Part shown: positions 1-5,979 of the stretch, piece after piece
How the letters are laid out: the number at the start of each line of letters is the position of its first letter
How positions within the stretch are numbered: position 1 is the first letter of the stretch
DNA from: Bryobacteraceae bacterium
GTDB taxonomy: Bacteria > Acidobacteriota > Terriglobia > Bryobacterales > Bryobacteraceae
DNA length: 6,492 nt
Assembly: GCA_030036985.1 (NCBI GenBank)
Contig: JASHSD010000539.1
Location: forward strand, 1-6,492
Direction: 5' to 3'
The notes under the pieces: model-generated
Database searches by the model: none
What the model was told of the DNA's origin: nothing
The model's input: only the letters and a program-made list of their open reading frames with translations
Position numbers and translations under genes: made by a program

Positions 1-897
1 GATGTCGCGGCGCTCGCGAAGCTGATGAGCGCGTTTCATGGGATCGTTTGGCGTGAGGCTACGCTCGAAGCGGCTCCGGGTACGCTCACTGCGGAGCGCG
101 TCGATGCGTGGCGGCGGGCTGGGATCAATCGGGTCAGCCTCGGGGTGCAGTCGTTCGTTCAATCGGAACTGTCGCGCACCGGGCGAAACCATACGGCGCG
201 CGTAGTCGAGAACGACGTCGCTCTGCTGCGTGCGCGCGGCATCGACAACATCAATATCGATCTCATCGCGGGGCTTCCCGGACAGACCTGCTCGAGTTGG
301 GATGAATCGCTGACGGCGACGCTGCGTCTCGGTGTCCCGCATGTTTCCGTCTACATGCTGGAGGTTGACGACGAGAGCCGGCTGGGGTCGGAGATTCTTC
401 TCGGCGGCAAGCGCTATGGCGCGATGGATGTGCCTTCGGAAAATGCGATCGCCGATTTCTATGAGAGCGCAGTCGAACGGCTGGAAGTGCATGGCATCCA
501 TCGGTATGAGATTTCCAATTTTGCGCGGATGGGCGCGGAGTCGCTGCATAATCTGAAGTACTGGAAGCGCCAGCCGTATGTCGGGTTCGGCGCGGATGCG
601 CATTCCTTCGATGGGGCGCGGCGCATGCAGAACGTGGAATCGGCGCGGGAGTATGTCGAGAGTGATTCGGTGCGGCGCGAGGAAATGGCGGCGGATGCGG
701 ACGAGGAGAAATTCTTCGTGGGACTGCGGCTGACGGAGGGCGTCCACGCCGATTCGCGGGACTGGAAACGGTTCGGCCCTGTGTTCGAGCGATTCCTCGA
801 TGCGGGCGTGATGGAACGGGCGAATGGCAAGCTGCGGCTGACGGCGCGTGGAGTGATGGTATCGAACGAAGTGTTTCAGGAGTTTATTGGCGCATGA
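1..897 (+). CDS. hemW: Heme chaperone HemW (radical SAM), 5'-truncated by the window edge
   Basis: HemW is a radical-SAM-family protein that binds heme and delivers it to client enzymes such as respiratory proteins. It was long annotated as an oxygen-independent coproporphyrinogen III oxidase-like protein. The frame is open from base 1, giving 298 visible residues. The family is usually about 380 residues, so roughly the first 80-90, including the CxxxCxxC iron-sulfur motif, lie outside the window. Family landmarks visible are an EATLEAAPGTLT strand near residue 19 (usual form EiTlEaNPgt), GVQSF at 48-52, GLPGQT at 91-96, a YEISNFA block, HNLKYW at 183-188 and GFGADAHSF just after it. The C-terminus is a short winged-helix-like segment (FVGLRLTEGV, then GVMERANGKLRL), as in HemW. 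The internal ATG at base 25 is not the true start, because homology continues upstream of it. The stop overlaps the next start (ATGA). Radical SAM activity cannot be judged without the N-terminus. Confidence 0.93.
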   Translation, partial: DVAALAKLMSAFHGIVWREATLEAAPGTLTAERVDAWRRAGINRVSLGVQSFVQSELSRTGRNHTARVVENDVALLRARGIDNINIDLIAGLPGQTCSSWDESLTATLRLGVPHVSVYMLEVDDESRLGSEILLGGKRYGAMDVPSENAIADFYESAVERLEVHGIHRYEISNFARMGAESLHNLKYWKRQPYVGFGADAHSFDGARRMQNVESAREYVESDSVRREEMAADADEEKFFVGLRLTEGVHADSRDWKRFGPVFERFLDAGVMERANGKLRLTARGVMVSNEVFQEFIGA

Positions 898-1937
898 TTG
901 ACCTGCGCAGCGATACGGTCACGAAGCCGACGCCTGCGATGCGGCGGGCGATGTTCGAGGCCGAAGTCGGCGACGACGTTTATGGCGAAGATCCCACGGC
1001 GAATCGGCTGGAAGAACGCGCGGCCGAGGTGGTGGGCAAGGAAGCGGCGCTGTTCGTTCCCACCGGGACGATGGGCAACACCATCGCGATCAAGCTGCTG
1101 ACTGAACATGGTCAGGAGGTGGTGTGCGATTCGCGCGCGCACCTGCTCGATTGGGAGCTGGCGATGCTGGCGTGGTTTTCCGGATGTCTGATCCGTTCGG
1201 CGGAAACGAGCGACGGCATTCTGACGTGGGACATCGTTCGCACGGTGCTCAAGACCGGTGGTCCGCACTCGGCGCGCACCGGGGCGATCGAGATCGAGAA
1301 CACGCACAACATGGCCGGCGGACGCGTTTATCCGCAGGAGGCGATCGACGACATCTGCGATCGCGCGCATGAGGCGGGCGTGCCGGTGCACATGGATGGG
1401 GCGCGGATCTTCAACGCGGCGGCCGCGAGTGGGAAGCCGGTGAGTGAGATTGTCGCCAAAGTGGATACGGTGATGTTCTGCCTGTCGAAGGCGCTGGGCG
1501 CGCCGGCGGGATCGATCGTTGCGGGTCCGGCGAAGCTGATCGAGAAGGGAAGGCTGCTGCGCAAGCGGCTGGGCGGCGGTATGAGGCAAGTGGGCGTGCT
1601 GGCGGCGGCGGGTCTGGTGGCGCTGGAGGAATCGCCGAAGTGCCTGCATGTCGATCATGCGAATGCTCGGTTCATCGCCGAGCGACTGGGGCGCATGGAT
1701 GGCGTGCGCGTACGGCCGGTGGAGACGAATCTCGTGGTGTTCGATTTGCCGGAAGGATGCGCGCCGCGCGCGGTTGTGGCCGGGTTGAAAGAACGCGGGG
1801 TGCTGATGAATTCGGTGAACGATCAGTTCATGCGCGCGGTCACGCATTACGATGTGACCCGCGAAGATTGCGCCCACGCGATGGACGCGCTGGAAGAGAC
1901 TCTGCGGGCCGTGGACGCCCATCAAAAAACGGCGTAA
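894..1937 (+). CDS. ltaE: Low-specificity L-threonine aldolase (PLP enzyme)
   Basis: This cytoplasmic PLP enzyme cleaves L-threonine or L-allo-threonine to glycine and acetaldehyde. It belongs to the beta-eliminating lyase/threonine aldolase family (fold type I). The 347 residues match the usual length of about 335-350. The N-terminal MIDLRSDTVTKPT and GDDVYGEDPT blocks are diagnostic. PTGTMGN at 56-62 is the phosphate-binding region, and H83 matches the catalytic-region histidine of the E. coli enzyme. HMDGAR at 166-171 supplies D168 and R171 for the PLP ring nitrogen and substrate carboxylate. K199 in LSKALGAP is the expected Schiff-base lysine. The C-terminal RAVTHYDV block (R314 onward) is also typical. 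The start is fixed by the 4-base ATGA overlap with hemW and an AGGAG at 878-882, 11 bases upstream, which suggests translational coupling within one operon. No key residue appears to be missing. The exact stereospecificity cannot be read from sequence. Confidence 0.95.
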   Translation: MIDLRSDTVTKPTPAMRRAMFEAEVGDDVYGEDPTANRLEERAAEVVGKEAALFVPTGTMGNTIAIKLLTEHGQEVVCDSRAHLLDWELAMLAWFSGCLIRSAETSDGILTWDIVRTVLKTGGPHSARTGAIEIENTHNMAGGRVYPQEAIDDICDRAHEAGVPVHMDGARIFNAAAASGKPVSEIVAKVDTVMFCLSKALGAPAGSIVAGPAKLIEKGRLLRKRLGGGMRQVGVLAAAGLVALEESPKCLHVDHANARFIAERLGRMDGVRVRPVETNLVVFDLPEGCAPRAVVAGLKERGVLMNSVNDQFMRAVTHYDVTREDCAHAMDALEETLRAVDAHQKTA

Positions 1938-1940
1938 AAT
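1912..1940 (+). promoter_or_regulatory. Candidate sigma70-type promoter for a leaderless TIGR03435 gene
   Basis: TGGACG at 1912-1917 (4 of 6 to TTGACA) and TAAAAT at 1935-1940 (5 of 6 to TATAAT) are separated by exactly 17 bases. Both lie in the last codons and stop of ltaE. A start site 6-8 bases after the -10 box falls at 1946-1948, that is on or next to the ATG at 1948. No Shine-Dalgarno sequence is present in the 10-base gap before that ATG. This is a prediction from spacing and motif only. Confidence 0.42.
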
Positions 1941-1947
1941 CGGGCGC

Positions 1948-3561
1948 ATGTCCGGATTTGCGCGTATCAGTCTCATTACTTTTGTCGGTGCTTGTTCGGT
2001 GTTTGGCCAGTCGTTCGATATTGCGGACGTTCATGTGAGTCCGCACAGCGATTGGGCCGGGGCCTCCTATCACACAGTGGCCGGCGGGTATCTCAGCGGC
2101 GACCGCTATGAGCTACGGCGAGCGACGATGCTCGACATGATCCACACCGCCTACAATGTGGATGCCGACAGGGTTTACGGCGGGCCGAGCTGGCTTGATT
2201 ACGATCGATTCGAAGTCGTTGCCAAAACCAAACCGGATACTCCGGACGAAACGCTGCGCGTCATGCTGCAGAGGTTGCTTGCCGACCGGTTCGGCTTGGT
2301 GGTGAAGCCGGATACGCGGCCTGTGCCGGGCTACACGCTTTCAAAGGGCAAGGGCGAGCTGAAGATCAAGGCGGCGAGCGGCGCCGGCTATGTCGGCTGC
2401 CGGTACGGAAGCTTGCTTTCGCTCGGCGATCCGAGCGGGAGCAAGGTCAACATCCAGTGCCATGCAGTCACCATGCAATCCTTCGCCGAGACTCTGGAGA
2501 GAGCTGTGTCGGGTTTAGGCGGCCACTCTCCGGTTGTCGATGCGACGAAACTCGAAGGCGCCTGGGATATCGAACTTCATTACCCGCAGCCGCGGGGCGC
2601 AGCCGGGCCAGTGGTTGCCGAAGAGCTGAGCAAGCTTGGACTGGCGCTCGAATCGGGGCAGGTCCCGCAGCCGGTTTTGACTGTAGAGAAAGTGAACGAA
2701 CAGCCGTCGCCGAATCCTCCGGGAGTGGAAGCGGCGCTGCCGGCGCGTCCTTTGCCGCAGTTCGAAGTGGCTTCGGTGCGGCTTACCAACCGGGAGAGCG
2801 GCGTATCGATGGGTCTGCGGTTTGAAGCGGGAGGGCGGGTGACCGCGAGCGGAATGGCTCCCGGCTTTTTGATCGAGCAGGCCTGGAACCTGCCTTCGTT
2901 CGAGCAGATCGTGGGGCTGCCGAAATCGTTTTCCGGGTCGTCGACCGCAAAGAATATTACGATCGTGGCGAAGGCTCCGGCCGGCTGGTTTCCGAAGGAA
3001 GCGGCGAATGCCAATACGGAGGCGCGGGACATTCTCTACGCGATGCTGCAGTCGCTTTTGATCGATCGTTATGACATGAAGTTTCACTTCGAGGATCTTC
3101 CGGAGGACGCGCTGACTCTGGTGGCAAACAAGCCGAAACCCGCCAGGGCCGATCCGGCCAATCGGACCGGGTGCGTGCGGGAGGGACAGCAACAGCAGGG
3201 CCACGCGCTGATGGTCAAGCTGGTCTGCCGCAATATCACGATGGCTCAGTTCGCGGAACAGATGCCGGCGTTCGACCCGCGCATTCTCTATCCGGTACAG
3301 GAAAGCACCGGTCTCGAAGGGGCTTGGGATTTCACCTTGAATTACGATGCGATGGCGGGGTTGCGGCAGCAGATGATGGGGATTCTGGCGCGCAGATTTC
3401 CGGTCGATGCCGCCGCTGCCCAGGAACCCGACGATCCGTCTGGGTTACCCTCGTTTCTGGACGCGGTGCAGAAACAGCTCGGGCTGAAAGTGGAAACGCA
3501 CAAGCGGCCGGAGAAGGTGCTGGTGATCGATCATATGCTGGACAATCCGAAGGAGAATTGA
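1948..3561 (+). CDS. Secreted two-module TIGR03435/DUF3738 family protein
   Basis: This is a member of the TIGR03435 family (DUF3738), an expanded paralogous group in Solibacter-type Acidobacteria with no established function. The 537 residues begin with a signal peptide: hydrophobic ISLITFVGACSVFG at 7-20, probably cut before Q21. Two tandem modules follow. Module 1 starts at F23 (FDIADVHVSP) and runs to about residue 257. Module 2 starts at F272 (FEVASVRL) and ends near residue 530. Each module repeats the same order: an FEVASV-like strand, an LLxDRFxL/LLIDRYDM block, a cysteine pair (C151/C171 and C409/C427, possibly disulfides), an 'M.SFAE' or 'MAQFAE' helix, and KLEGAWDIELHY or GLEGAWDFTLNY. 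A QLGLK...KVLVIDH-like ending closes each. The usual form has one module, so this looks like an internal duplication. It probably acts in the periplasm or outside the cell. The start is chosen for the signal peptide. No SD is present (see the promoter entry). Function is unknown, and no catalytic motif was recognised. Confidence 0.88.
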   Translation: MSGFARISLITFVGACSVFGQSFDIADVHVSPHSDWAGASYHTVAGGYLSGDRYELRRATMLDMIHTAYNVDADRVYGGPSWLDYDRFEVVAKTKPDTPDETLRVMLQRLLADRFGLVVKPDTRPVPGYTLSKGKGELKIKAASGAGYVGCRYGSLLSLGDPSGSKVNIQCHAVTMQSFAETLERAVSGLGGHSPVVDATKLEGAWDIELHYPQPRGAAGPVVAEELSKLGLALESGQVPQPVLTVEKVNEQPSPNPPGVEAALPARPLPQFEVASVRLTNRESGVSMGLRFEAGGRVTASGMAPGFLIEQAWNLPSFEQIVGLPKSFSGSSTAKNITIVAKAPAGWFPKEAANANTEARDILYAMLQSLLIDRYDMKFHFEDLPEDALTLVANKPKPARADPANRTGCVREGQQQQGHALMVKLVCRNITMAQFAEQMPAFDPRILYPVQESTGLEGAWDFTLNYDAMAGLRQQMMGILARRFPVDAAAAQEPDDPSGLPSFLDAVQKQLGLKVETHKRPEKVLVIDHMLDNPKEN

Positions 3562-3565
3562 ACCG

Positions 3566-3658
3566 GACGCTGACACGGTTTTGCGGCGGGCCGAGCCGGC
3601 TCGATTACGACCGGTTCGAAGTCGTCGCCAAAATCAGACCGGATACTCCGGACGAAAC
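3566..3658 (+). pseudogene. Decayed fragment of a second TIGR03435-family gene
   Basis: This stretch aligns with bases 2161-2252 of the intact TIGR03435 gene upstream. In the 75-base core (3584-3658 against 2178-2252) I count 68 identities, and all seven differences are transitions. It encodes the GGPSxLDYDRFEVVAK part of module 1, with tryptophan replaced by arginine. Just before the core it has one extra base (ggtttTG against ggtttA), which shifts the frame relative to the upstream DADxV codons. It begins five bases after the stop of the intact gene, has no start codon of its own, and ends abruptly at GACGAAAC. It is a non-functional remnant of a paralogue or of a duplicated copy. Confidence 0.85.
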
Positions 3659-3663
3659 TATTC

Positions 3664-3805
3664 TGACGGCGCGGACCTTCCCACAATATTGCGGACGATG
3701 TCCGCATCGGCCGCGGTGAACGTGCCGCACTCTCCGGCGGCTGTGCCGACGAGCGCTTTGGGATCGTACGCGCACCGCTTCGGGTCTTCGACGACGCCGT
3801 CTTTA
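3664..3805 (-). pseudogene. Decayed fragment of a second tannase-family gene
   Basis: This stretch aligns with bases 5000-5140 of the intact tannase gene. I count about 127 identities over 142 columns, with one single-base insertion near 3687. On the minus strand it encodes the calcium-loop region and beyond (KDGVVEDPKRCAYDP, then AGECGTFTAADAD), corresponding to residues about 261-306 of the intact protein. Most amino-acid changes are conservative (I/V, T/A, I/V), so it diverged while still selected as a protein and was inactivated later. Homology stops sharply at both ends. Only five bases (TATTC) separate it from the TIGR03435 fragment. Confidence 0.86.
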
Positions 3806-3842
3806 GCCAAAGCCCGCATCATTGATTTGATGCAAAGTGGTG

Positions 3843-3880
3843 GCAGACTTCAGGCTGTGTGCGCAGACTTCAGCCTGTGT
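3843..3880. repeat. Two tandem copies of an 18-base imperfect palindrome
   Basis: GCAGACTTCAGGCTGTGT (3843-3860) and GCAGACTTCAGCCTGTGT (3863-3880) differ at one base and recur with a 20-base period. Each contains CAGACT-TC-AG(G/C)CTG, a hairpin with six-base arms and one mismatch per copy. The single base that differs is in the right arm. The form resembles small intergenic palindromic repeats. Its genome-wide distribution cannot be judged from here. Confidence 0.7.
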
Positions 3881-4189
3881 CTTCGGCTATCTGGTTCGTG
3901 GTCCAGTGATCAGGAGCGATGAACCTGAGTACGATTTCACCAAGGGCGCTTCGCCGGCGATGCCCGGCGAGGTTTCTCACAAACTCATGAGAATTGTTTC
4001 ACGCGACACGCTTTCGTGAATCGAGACGGCTCGCAGGATTGAATTGAAAGTGCCGATTCGAAGCGCCCTGTGGTCCGGTACCGTTATGCGCTGATGCGAT
4101 GGATCATCGGTTTCAAGTAATGATGTGGCTGCCCGATTGATGGACTCTGGCGTATCCCCAGGGGCGGCAGAGAGTCTCGGCGAGTCGCT

Positions 4190-4210
4190 CGCCTGGTCTC
4201 GAACCAGGTG
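4190..4210. other. Hairpin between the convergent genes
   Basis: CCTGGT (4192-4197) and ACCAGG (4203-4208) form a perfect six-pair stem with a five-base CTCGA loop. A G-U and a C-G pair extend it outward to 4190-4210. No T-run follows on either strand, so it does not meet the usual rule for a Rho-independent terminator. It could still act as a folding or pausing site between the two convergent transcription units. Confidence 0.4.
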
Positions 4211-4300
4211 GAGGCGGACCCGAACGGGCCGGGGCTGGTCAAAGAAAAACGCATCGCCTGGCGTGAAAATATTCTCCGTCAGGCATTCGGCGCACTAGCC

Positions 4301-4321
4301 GCCGTCAGCTTCCTGGACGGC
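4301..4321. other. Inverted repeat downstream of the tannase gene
   Basis: GCCGTC (4301-4306) and GACGGC (4316-4321) are perfect inverted arms around a nine-base loop, about 45 bases past the tannase stop on the minus strand. No U-tract follows in that direction. It is a weak candidate for a transcription end. Confidence 0.25.
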
Positions 4322-4346
4322 CTCAAACGCCAGATCGGCCACGCCC

Positions 4347-4362
4347 TCATGATACGGAAATT
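4347..4362. repeat. Direct repeat copy 1 flanking the tannase gene
   Basis: TCATGATACGGAAATT matches the copy at 5954-5969 at 15 of 16 bases in the same orientation. It ends three bases short of the tannase stop codon (4366-4368). The two copies enclose the whole coding region. Confidence 0.5.
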
Positions 4363-4365
4363 GGC

Positions 4366-5919
4366 TCAGAATCCCGCATCGCAGACGAAATTCGCCGCGT
4401 CGTCGGTGCTCCCCTTGCCCTTATACCTGGCCACCAGCGGATACTGGCACAGCGGCCTCGACCGCGTGATCGCGCCTGTCCGGTCGCGCCTGGCGGCCGT
4501 CATCGTTACCGGCGCTTTGCCATCCTCCACCCAGGAAACCAGCGCGTCCAACTGGCCGTAAGGCGTCGGTCCGGGTCCTCCGCCGCAGTGGCCGACACCC
4601 GGCGCCAGGAAGAGCCGGATGAACTCCGACGTCTTCTTGTCGCCGCCCATATTTCCCTGCACGCGCTTGTAGTAGTCGATAGTGCCCTCGGCGGTGATCT
4701 GTTGGTCGGCCCAGCCGTGCCAGAGGATGGCCTTGCCGCCGTGGTCGCGGAAGGCAGTCAGGTCCGGGTTATCTGTGCCGATCACAGTCCCGAACTCCTC
4801 CTGCGATTGATCCCAGTAACGCTCGTAGGCGTCGGGAGTGATGGTGTTCGCATCAAACTTCGGATTCTCCGTAAGGAAGTACCGCAGCCAGTCCACGGAG
4901 AATGCAAATGGCAAGGGCTTCAGGGGAGTGCCTCTGCTGGCGGATGCCGCGCCCAGGTCCGCGCCGCGAGACTGGCCGTACCAAAGGAATCCGCCGTCCT
5001 GCCGGCGCGGGCCTTCCCACAACTTCCGGATGATGTCCGCGTCGGCCGCGGTGAACATCCCGCACTCTCCGGCAGTCGTGCCGACGAGCGCTTTGGGATC
5101 GTACGCGCACCGCTTCGGATCTTCGATGACGCCATCTTTAACGCCGTCGATCCCGTCGCAGGATTCGATCGCCGCCGCGGTCGCGGCTGCCAGCTTGCAC
5201 GCGGGCAGGGGATCTCCCGCGGCGTTCATCTGCACGGTTCCCCAGAGCAACTGCATCAGCAGCTTGGTCCAGTTAATCGCCGGCGCTGCCGCTACGATGC
5301 CGTTGTAATCCCGCGGATACCGCTGCGCTTCCATCAATCCCTGCCGTCCGCCCGTGGAGCAGCCGTTCCAATACGAATACTTCGGCGCGACGCCGTACAT
5401 CGCCTGCGTGAGCGCCTTTCCCGTCACGGTCATCTCGTGGACGCCCACATGCGCGTTGTCGCGAATGGCCTGCCAGTTCAGATGTCCATTCGCGTCCAGA
5501 CCGAAGCTGCCGCTGCCGCCCGCGTGGCCGGTGTCGGTCGCGCCGGACGCGTAGCCGAGCGCCACCGGTTGATTCACGCCGGCAGCGCTGCCGCCGACGA
5601 AGCCGCCGCCTCCAGTACCCAGGAAACGGCCATTCCAGTTCGAAGTGGGTATGGCGATCCAGATCGTGACCTTGTCGCCCATCGGCGGATGTGTAGTGAT
5701 CGCGGTCACGCGGCAGATCCCGGAATTGGCCGGATCGATTGCGGCAGACTCGATGGTTGTATTGGGCAATGCGACCATCGCCAGGCTTTCGCAGGAGCGC
5801 ACAGGCTTCACATTCGGGATCGCCGGTTTCGGAGTGGCGCCCAACGGAGGAACGCCCTGCGGTCCCTGACCAAATATGATCGAGGCGCCGAGCAATGTCA
5901 TAAAGAGAGTCCGTTTCAT
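4366..5919 (-). CDS. Exported tannase/feruloyl esterase family serine hydrolase
   Basis: This is an alpha/beta hydrolase of the tannase and feruloyl esterase family, which cleaves ester bonds of gallate, ferulate and similar aromatic esters (MHETase also belongs here). It likely acts outside the cytoplasm. The 517 residues begin with a signal peptide (MKRTLFMTLLGASIIFG, probable cut before Q18). GCSTGGRQG at 186-194 gives nucleophile S188. D405 in HGWADQ and H444 in PGVGHCGGG complete the triad. C187 and C445 are the paired cysteines of the family's CS-D-HC disulfide motif. GTGGGGFVGG at 101-110 is the probable oxyanion-side glycine loop. CDGIDGVKDGVIED at 254-267 matches the family's calcium site in the lid domain, closed by C271. 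The start at 5919 is preferred over the in-frame ATG at 5988, because GGGAGG lies 10 bases upstream and the signal peptide begins there. No key residue is missing. Substrate cannot be predicted. Confidence 0.93.
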   Translation of the reverse strand: MKRTLFMTLLGASIIFGQGPQGVPPLGATPKPAIPNVKPVRSCESLAMVALPNTTIESAAIDPANSGICRVTAITTHPPMGDKVTIWIAIPTSNWNGRFLGTGGGGFVGGSAAGVNQPVALGYASGATDTGHAGGSGSFGLDANGHLNWQAIRDNAHVGVHEMTVTGKALTQAMYGVAPKYSYWNGCSTGGRQGLMEAQRYPRDYNGIVAAAPAINWTKLLMQLLWGTVQMNAAGDPLPACKLAAATAAAIESCDGIDGVKDGVIEDPKRCAYDPKALVGTTAGECGMFTAADADIIRKLWEGPRRQDGGFLWYGQSRGADLGAASASRGTPLKPLPFAFSVDWLRYFLTENPKFDANTITPDAYERYWDQSQEEFGTVIGTDNPDLTAFRDHGGKAILWHGWADQQITAEGTIDYYKRVQGNMGGDKKTSEFIRLFLAPGVGHCGGGPGPTPYGQLDALVSWVEDGKAPVTMTAARRDRTGAITRSRPLCQYPLVARYKGKGSTDDAANFVCDAGF

Positions 5920-5929
5920 TTGAGGTCGT

Positions 5930-5935
5930 CCTCCC
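5930..5935 (-). promoter_or_regulatory. Ribosome binding site that fixes the tannase start
   Basis: On the minus strand GGGAGG lies 10 bases before the ATG at 5919. No comparable site precedes the alternative ATG at 5988. This supports the shorter, signal-peptide-initiated protein. Confidence 0.75.
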
Positions 5936-5951
5936 GGGCTAACACAACCCC

Positions 5952-5979
5952 GTTCATGATACGGCAATTTTGCATGAAC
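5952..5979 (-). promoter_or_regulatory. Perfect inverted repeat over the tannase promoter, operator-like
   Basis: GTTCATG (5952-5958) and CATGAAC (5973-5979) are perfect seven-base inverted arms around a 14-base spacer, so the half-sites are 21 bases apart, two helical turns. On the minus strand a -10 candidate TATCAT (5956-5961, 5 of 6 to consensus) overlaps one arm and would give a leader of about 30 bases that includes the ribosome binding site. No convincing -35 box precedes it (CTTCAG at 17 bases), which would fit a regulated promoter. No regulator gene lies in the window. Confidence 0.4.
5954..5969. repeat. Direct repeat copy 2 flanking the tannase gene
   Basis: TCATGATACGGCAATT matches 4347-4362 at 15 of 16 bases, same orientation. 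It begins 35 bases outside the tannase start codon and lies inside the inverted repeat described above. Confidence 0.5.

Larger units (their letters stand above)
3806..4365. other. Gap between convergent genes, no confident gene
   Basis: Beyond the two gene fragments this stretch holds the tandem palindromic repeat, two hairpins and one copy of the direct repeat, each listed separately. A short plus-strand frame (3837-4019) contains SDEPEYDFTKG at 3915-3947, which resembles the EYDFSKG-type N-terminus of some ribbon-helix-helix antitoxins. No DNA-binding core follows, so at best it is a scrap. From 4124 a plus-strand frame is open through 4365 and into the antisense of the tannase gene. It reads VEADPNGPGLVKEKRIAWRE around 4208 and has coding-like third-position bias, but I recognise no family and see no ribosome binding site. 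I treat the stretch as decayed or intergenic DNA. Confidence 0.5.

Noticed and set aside
876..1976. Long open frame (366 codons) on the minus strand opposite ltaE
   Set aside because: It is rich in Arg, His and Pro, as expected from the antisense of a GC-rich gene, has no recognisable domain, and lies almost wholly over a clear threonine aldolase.
3592..3603. Perfect 12-base palindrome CGAGCCGGCTCG
   Set aside because: It lies inside the TIGR03435 fragment and arises from two transitions relative to the intact copy, so it is probably accidental and not a regulatory site.
3171..3719. Plus-strand frame spanning the end of the TIGR03435 gene and the fragment region
   Set aside because: It is an out-of-frame shadow for most of its length and only later picks up the in-frame remnant sequence; it is not one gene.
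4190..4210. Bidirectional Rho-independent terminator
   Set aside because: The hairpin is good but no T-run follows on either strand, so it is listed only as a hairpin.
4208..4561. 117-codon plus-strand frame starting with GTG in the gap
   Set aside because: The second half is antisense of the tannase 3' end. The first half has no SD and no recognised family, so I did not call it a gene, although it is mentioned in the gap entry.
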